A DNA stretch of 44,103 nt from NCBI GenBank assembly GCA_910588435.1, contig CAJUPL010000015.1, positions 1 through 44,103 on the forward strand, read 5' to 3'. The DNA is from an uncultured Eggerthellaceae bacterium (lineage in GTDB: Bacteria; Actinomycetota; Coriobacteriia; Coriobacteriales; Eggerthellaceae). Both the position numbers and the translations under genes were made by a program. Positions 42,361 through 44,103 of the stretch are shown here, piece by piece (position 1 is the stretch's first letter; every line of letters starts with the position of its first letter). Under the pieces are notes generated by a model. The model searched no databases. It saw nothing but the letters and a program-made list of their open reading frames with translations, and was not told the origin of the DNA.

Positions 42361-42726
42361 CTAATGACGGCAGGCGTTGTTCGGGTCCATGGCAGGCACC
42401 TGGCCTGCGGCGAACAGCTCCACTACATCGGCCACCTTCGGCCGCGTGGCATCCTGGTACACCGTGATGCCCGCATTCGTGAAGCGCGTGAACGGCGGCA
42501 TGCCCATGCCAGCCGTCAGAATGCCGTCAACATCCAGCCCGATGACGTGCTCGATGACGCCACCGCAACCCTGCGTGTCGTGATCCACGTTCTGCACTGA
42601 TTCCACGGCCGTCACATTCATATCGTCGTCGAACGTGACCAGCGTGAAATACGCCGCGTGCCCGAAATGCCCGCTGCGCAGGCTCTCCAGACCTTGATCC
42701 GTCTCGCTGGGAATGGCTATCCTCAT
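42361..42726 (-). CDS. NifX/NifB-type iron-molybdenum cofactor-binding domain protein
   Basis: A 121-residue protein of the dinitrogenase iron-molybdenum cofactor family (COG1433 type): MRIAIPSETDQGLES...SGHFGHAAYFTLVTFDDD, QNVDHDTQGCGGVIEHVIGLDVDGILTAGMGM and TRFTNAGITVYQD are the usual motifs. Outside nitrogen fixation such small proteins bind metal-sulfur clusters of unknown purpose and are common in anaerobes. GAAGGAG precedes the ATG. It stands alone between two hairpin arrays and near four molybdoenzyme operons, so a role in metal or cofactor handling is plausible but unproven. Confidence 0.9.
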   Translation of the reverse strand: MRIAIPSETDQGLESLRSGHFGHAAYFTLVTFDDDMNVTAVESVQNVDHDTQGCGGVIEHVIGLDVDGILTAGMGMPPFTRFTNAGITVYQDATRPKVADVVELFAAGQVPAMDPNNACRH

Positions 42727-42884
42727 GTTGCTCTCCTTCAGTTCGCTTCTCTCTTTGAGATATAGGATGCCACAGATCAGCGCCGCTTCATAGCCTCATA
42801 CATGAAAGCGCCAAAGGGTCGCTTCTGATGACGCCTTTAGCTTGATCGTGTGATTTGATGTGACCCCTCTCTCAAGAATAGGCG

Positions 42885-43462
42885 GCTGCATTGCAAGCAC
42901 AGCTACCTAGAAGCCCGAAGGGCGAGAAGGTAGCGAAATGAGGGTGATAACCCGAAATCCCCGGATAGCTGGTCTGCGTCAGGCTAGGTGGCCTGACCTG
43001 GTGCATTGTTTCGGGTGTTCGCAGGCTCATCGCCTGCGTTACGCATTGCTGGCGCAATGCTGCGCTTGCAATGCAATCGCCCACAGGATAGGGGTTGGGA
43101 CTGGGTTGCGTGCGTCAGCATTCTGGGTTGTCACGTTGCGGCACGCCACAAGAGCGATGCACCCCAAGGGCACTTCTTCGCCGTGCGTGCATATTCTCGC
43201 ACGGCTCAGGGCGACGTAGCCCTACGTCAACTTGATAGACCTCTCCTGTTGATAGCGTTATTGGATATAGAAATGCCTCTGGTGGACGTAGGGCAAGGCA
43301 CCGCACCTGTGCCTTGCCGCTCATTGGCAAGCGGGAACGCGCATGAGCAAGGCGCAAGCTTCACCCGGATAAGGGGCGCGTAAGCGCCCCAAGGCCGCTA
43401 CTTTGCTTGTGCCTGCACAAGCAAAGTTAAAGGCCGCATTGAATGAAGCGCGGCGTTAGCCG
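42885..43462 (+). repeat. Hairpin-array element, locus F
   Basis: Full core beginning with the TGCATTGCA hairpin and a CTACCT..AGGTAG hairpin (to about 42937), then GGGT-GATA-ACCC, CGCAGGC/GCCTGCG, GCATTGC/GCAATGC and the final core stem. The locus-E-type segment follows (about 43108-43370) with the CCCTACGTC/GACGTAGGG pairing. Module F1 has GGGGCGC/GCGCCCC (43373-43390), AAGGCCGCTAC (43391-43401), a 13-bp perfect stem (43400-43412 with 43415-43427), GTTAAAGGCCGC (43426-43437) and a third hairpin CGCGGC/GCCGCG, which leads without a break into the second long-stem block. The region 42727-42884 holds only the nifX-like promoter area. Confidence 0.8.
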
Positions 43463-43735
43463 CGTAAACCGGACCGAGCGGAGCGAGGGCGAAGATTCGG
43501 CAGGTTTGGCAGATGACGGTCTTCAGGTTCAGCCTTGAGCCGCCGAGTTTTCGGAGGGGTCCCGTAAGGGGTCCCGACGAAAACGGCGATGCCTCCCCTA
43601 CTCGCTGGCGGCGAAGCATGCGATGGCCGGCACCCGAGCGCTTCTGAAGGCAAGGTCGAATGTGGTATATCCAACCACATTCGACCGCCAGCCTGAAGCC
43701 TAGCGAGGGTGCCGGCCATCGCGGGCGAGCAAGGT
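43463..43735 (+). repeat. Long-stem block of the hairpin array, copy 2
   Basis: Same block as 18-285. The long stem pairs 43620-43635 with 43707-43722 over 16 perfect base pairs, and the inner hairpin is TCGAATGTGG/CCACATTCGA (43656-43665, 43675-43684). Where copy 1 has CTGGT opposite GCCAG, this copy has CCGGC opposite GCCGG: one T-A pair is replaced by C-G and one G-T wobble is repaired to C-G. The intervening GTATATCCAA loop is unchanged. Confidence 0.75.
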
Positions 43736-44103
43736 AAGGGCTGGAGCCAGGATTGTCCGGATTGGTGGTCTGCGCCAGGCTAGGTTGCCTGAACTGTTGC
43801 TGGCATCCGGGTGTTCTTGCCCTGCCGGGCAAGTTACGCATTGCTGGCGCAATGCTGCGGCTGCGATGCAGCCGCCCACTCATGGGGGGGGAGCAATGCA
43901 GGTGCCTACCCCTGAGGGGGGTACAGTCGCCCATAAGTGGGAGGGGTGACAATGCAGCCGCCCACAGGAGGGGGAGTCAATGCTTTTCAAGGTGGCCGGT
44001 AGGCCACCAAGGCCGCTACAGATGCATGAGCGTCAAGCGAATGCAACTGTTAAAGGCCGCTATAAAAGTGCATGGGCGCGCTCTTCGCCCATGCAGCATT
44101 TTT
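43736..44103 (+). repeat. Hairpin-array element, locus G (runs off the window)
   Basis: Core with the CTTGCCC/GGGCAAG version (43816-43833), GCATTGC/GCAATGC and GCGGCTGC/GCAGCCGC stems, then a G-rich spacer like that of locus A, and module G1: GGTGGCC/GGCCACC (43991-44008), AAGGCCGCTAC (44009-44019), ACAGATGCAT/ATGCAACTGT (44018-44027, 44041-44050, one mismatch), GTTAAAGGCCGC (44049-44060) and an ATGGGCG/CGCCCAT third hairpin that continues past the edge. The order long-stem block, core, spacer, module is the same as at the left end of the window. Confidence 0.8.

Noticed and set aside
42289..42600. Plus-strand ORFs over the nifX-like gene and array E
   Set aside because: Conflict with the clearly conserved minus-strand gene and with array hairpins.
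43463..43735. Group II intron or other known ribozyme
   Set aside because: No domain V-like hairpin or reverse transcriptase gene was found; the long-stem block does not match a ribozyme core I know.

Overview
The window looks like a chromosome segment of a gut-type Coriobacteriia (Eggerthellaceae-like actinobacterium). This is inferred from a Gram-positive division/cell-wall cluster in moderately high G+C DNA combined with four separate bis-MGD molybdoenzyme operons and their small ferredoxin partners, a gene load typical of Eggerthella, Gordonibacter, Slackia and Adlercreutzia. No rRNA, tRNA, CRISPR array, transposase or phage gene was recognised.

Layout. 1-886 is a hairpin-rich non-coding array. 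887-11446 (minus strand) is a compact dcw operon in the order mraZ-rsmH-ftsL-ftsI-murE-murF-mraY-murD-ftsW, with a MraZ box/promoter at 11558-11603. 11759-14271 (minus) is a telA-xpaC pair. 14509-17691 (plus) holds three unrecognised genes, the last two tandem paralogs. 18126-18206 is a tiny remnant of a relative of the first of these. 18227-18932 is a vapBC-like toxin-antitoxin pair. 19576-23110 (minus) is a molybdoenzyme operon with a ferredoxin, SpoVAC/SpoVAE-like membrane proteins and a mini zinc ribbon, divergent from a TetR gene. 24029-24647 is a Phd/RelE-type toxin-antitoxin pair. 25807-31787 (minus) carries two more molybdoenzyme/ferredoxin pairs around a second zinc ribbon, preceded by marR and lysR. 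34124-40527 (minus) encodes a DmsA/DmsB-like pair followed by GntP-type and NCS1-type permeases, divergent from a lysR gene. A NifX-like gene lies at 42361-42726.

The most striking content is non-coding. Seven loci (A 1-886, B ~17905-18125, C ~24726-25200, D ~33462-34110, E ~41850-42345, F ~42885-43462, G ~43736-44103) carry copies of one long architecture: a fixed series of short stem-loops joined by nearly invariant linkers (for example AAGGCCGCTAC and GTTAAAGGCCG). The stems differ between copies but both arms change together, so pairing is kept. All copies point the same way on the plus strand, and none contains a convincing gene. They sit mainly between convergent genes or just beyond operon ends. 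A separate ~270-nt block with a 16-bp long-range stem occurs twice (18-285 and 43463-43735), also with compensating changes. I do not recognise this family. It behaves like a structured RNA or single-stranded-DNA element, or a very elaborate REP/BIME-like repeat.

How the genes fit together: the molybdoenzymes lack visible Tat signals and are paired with soluble ferredoxins, so they are probably cytoplasmic reductases or dehydroxylases for small organic substrates. Each operon has its own one-component regulator and, in one case, two transporters.
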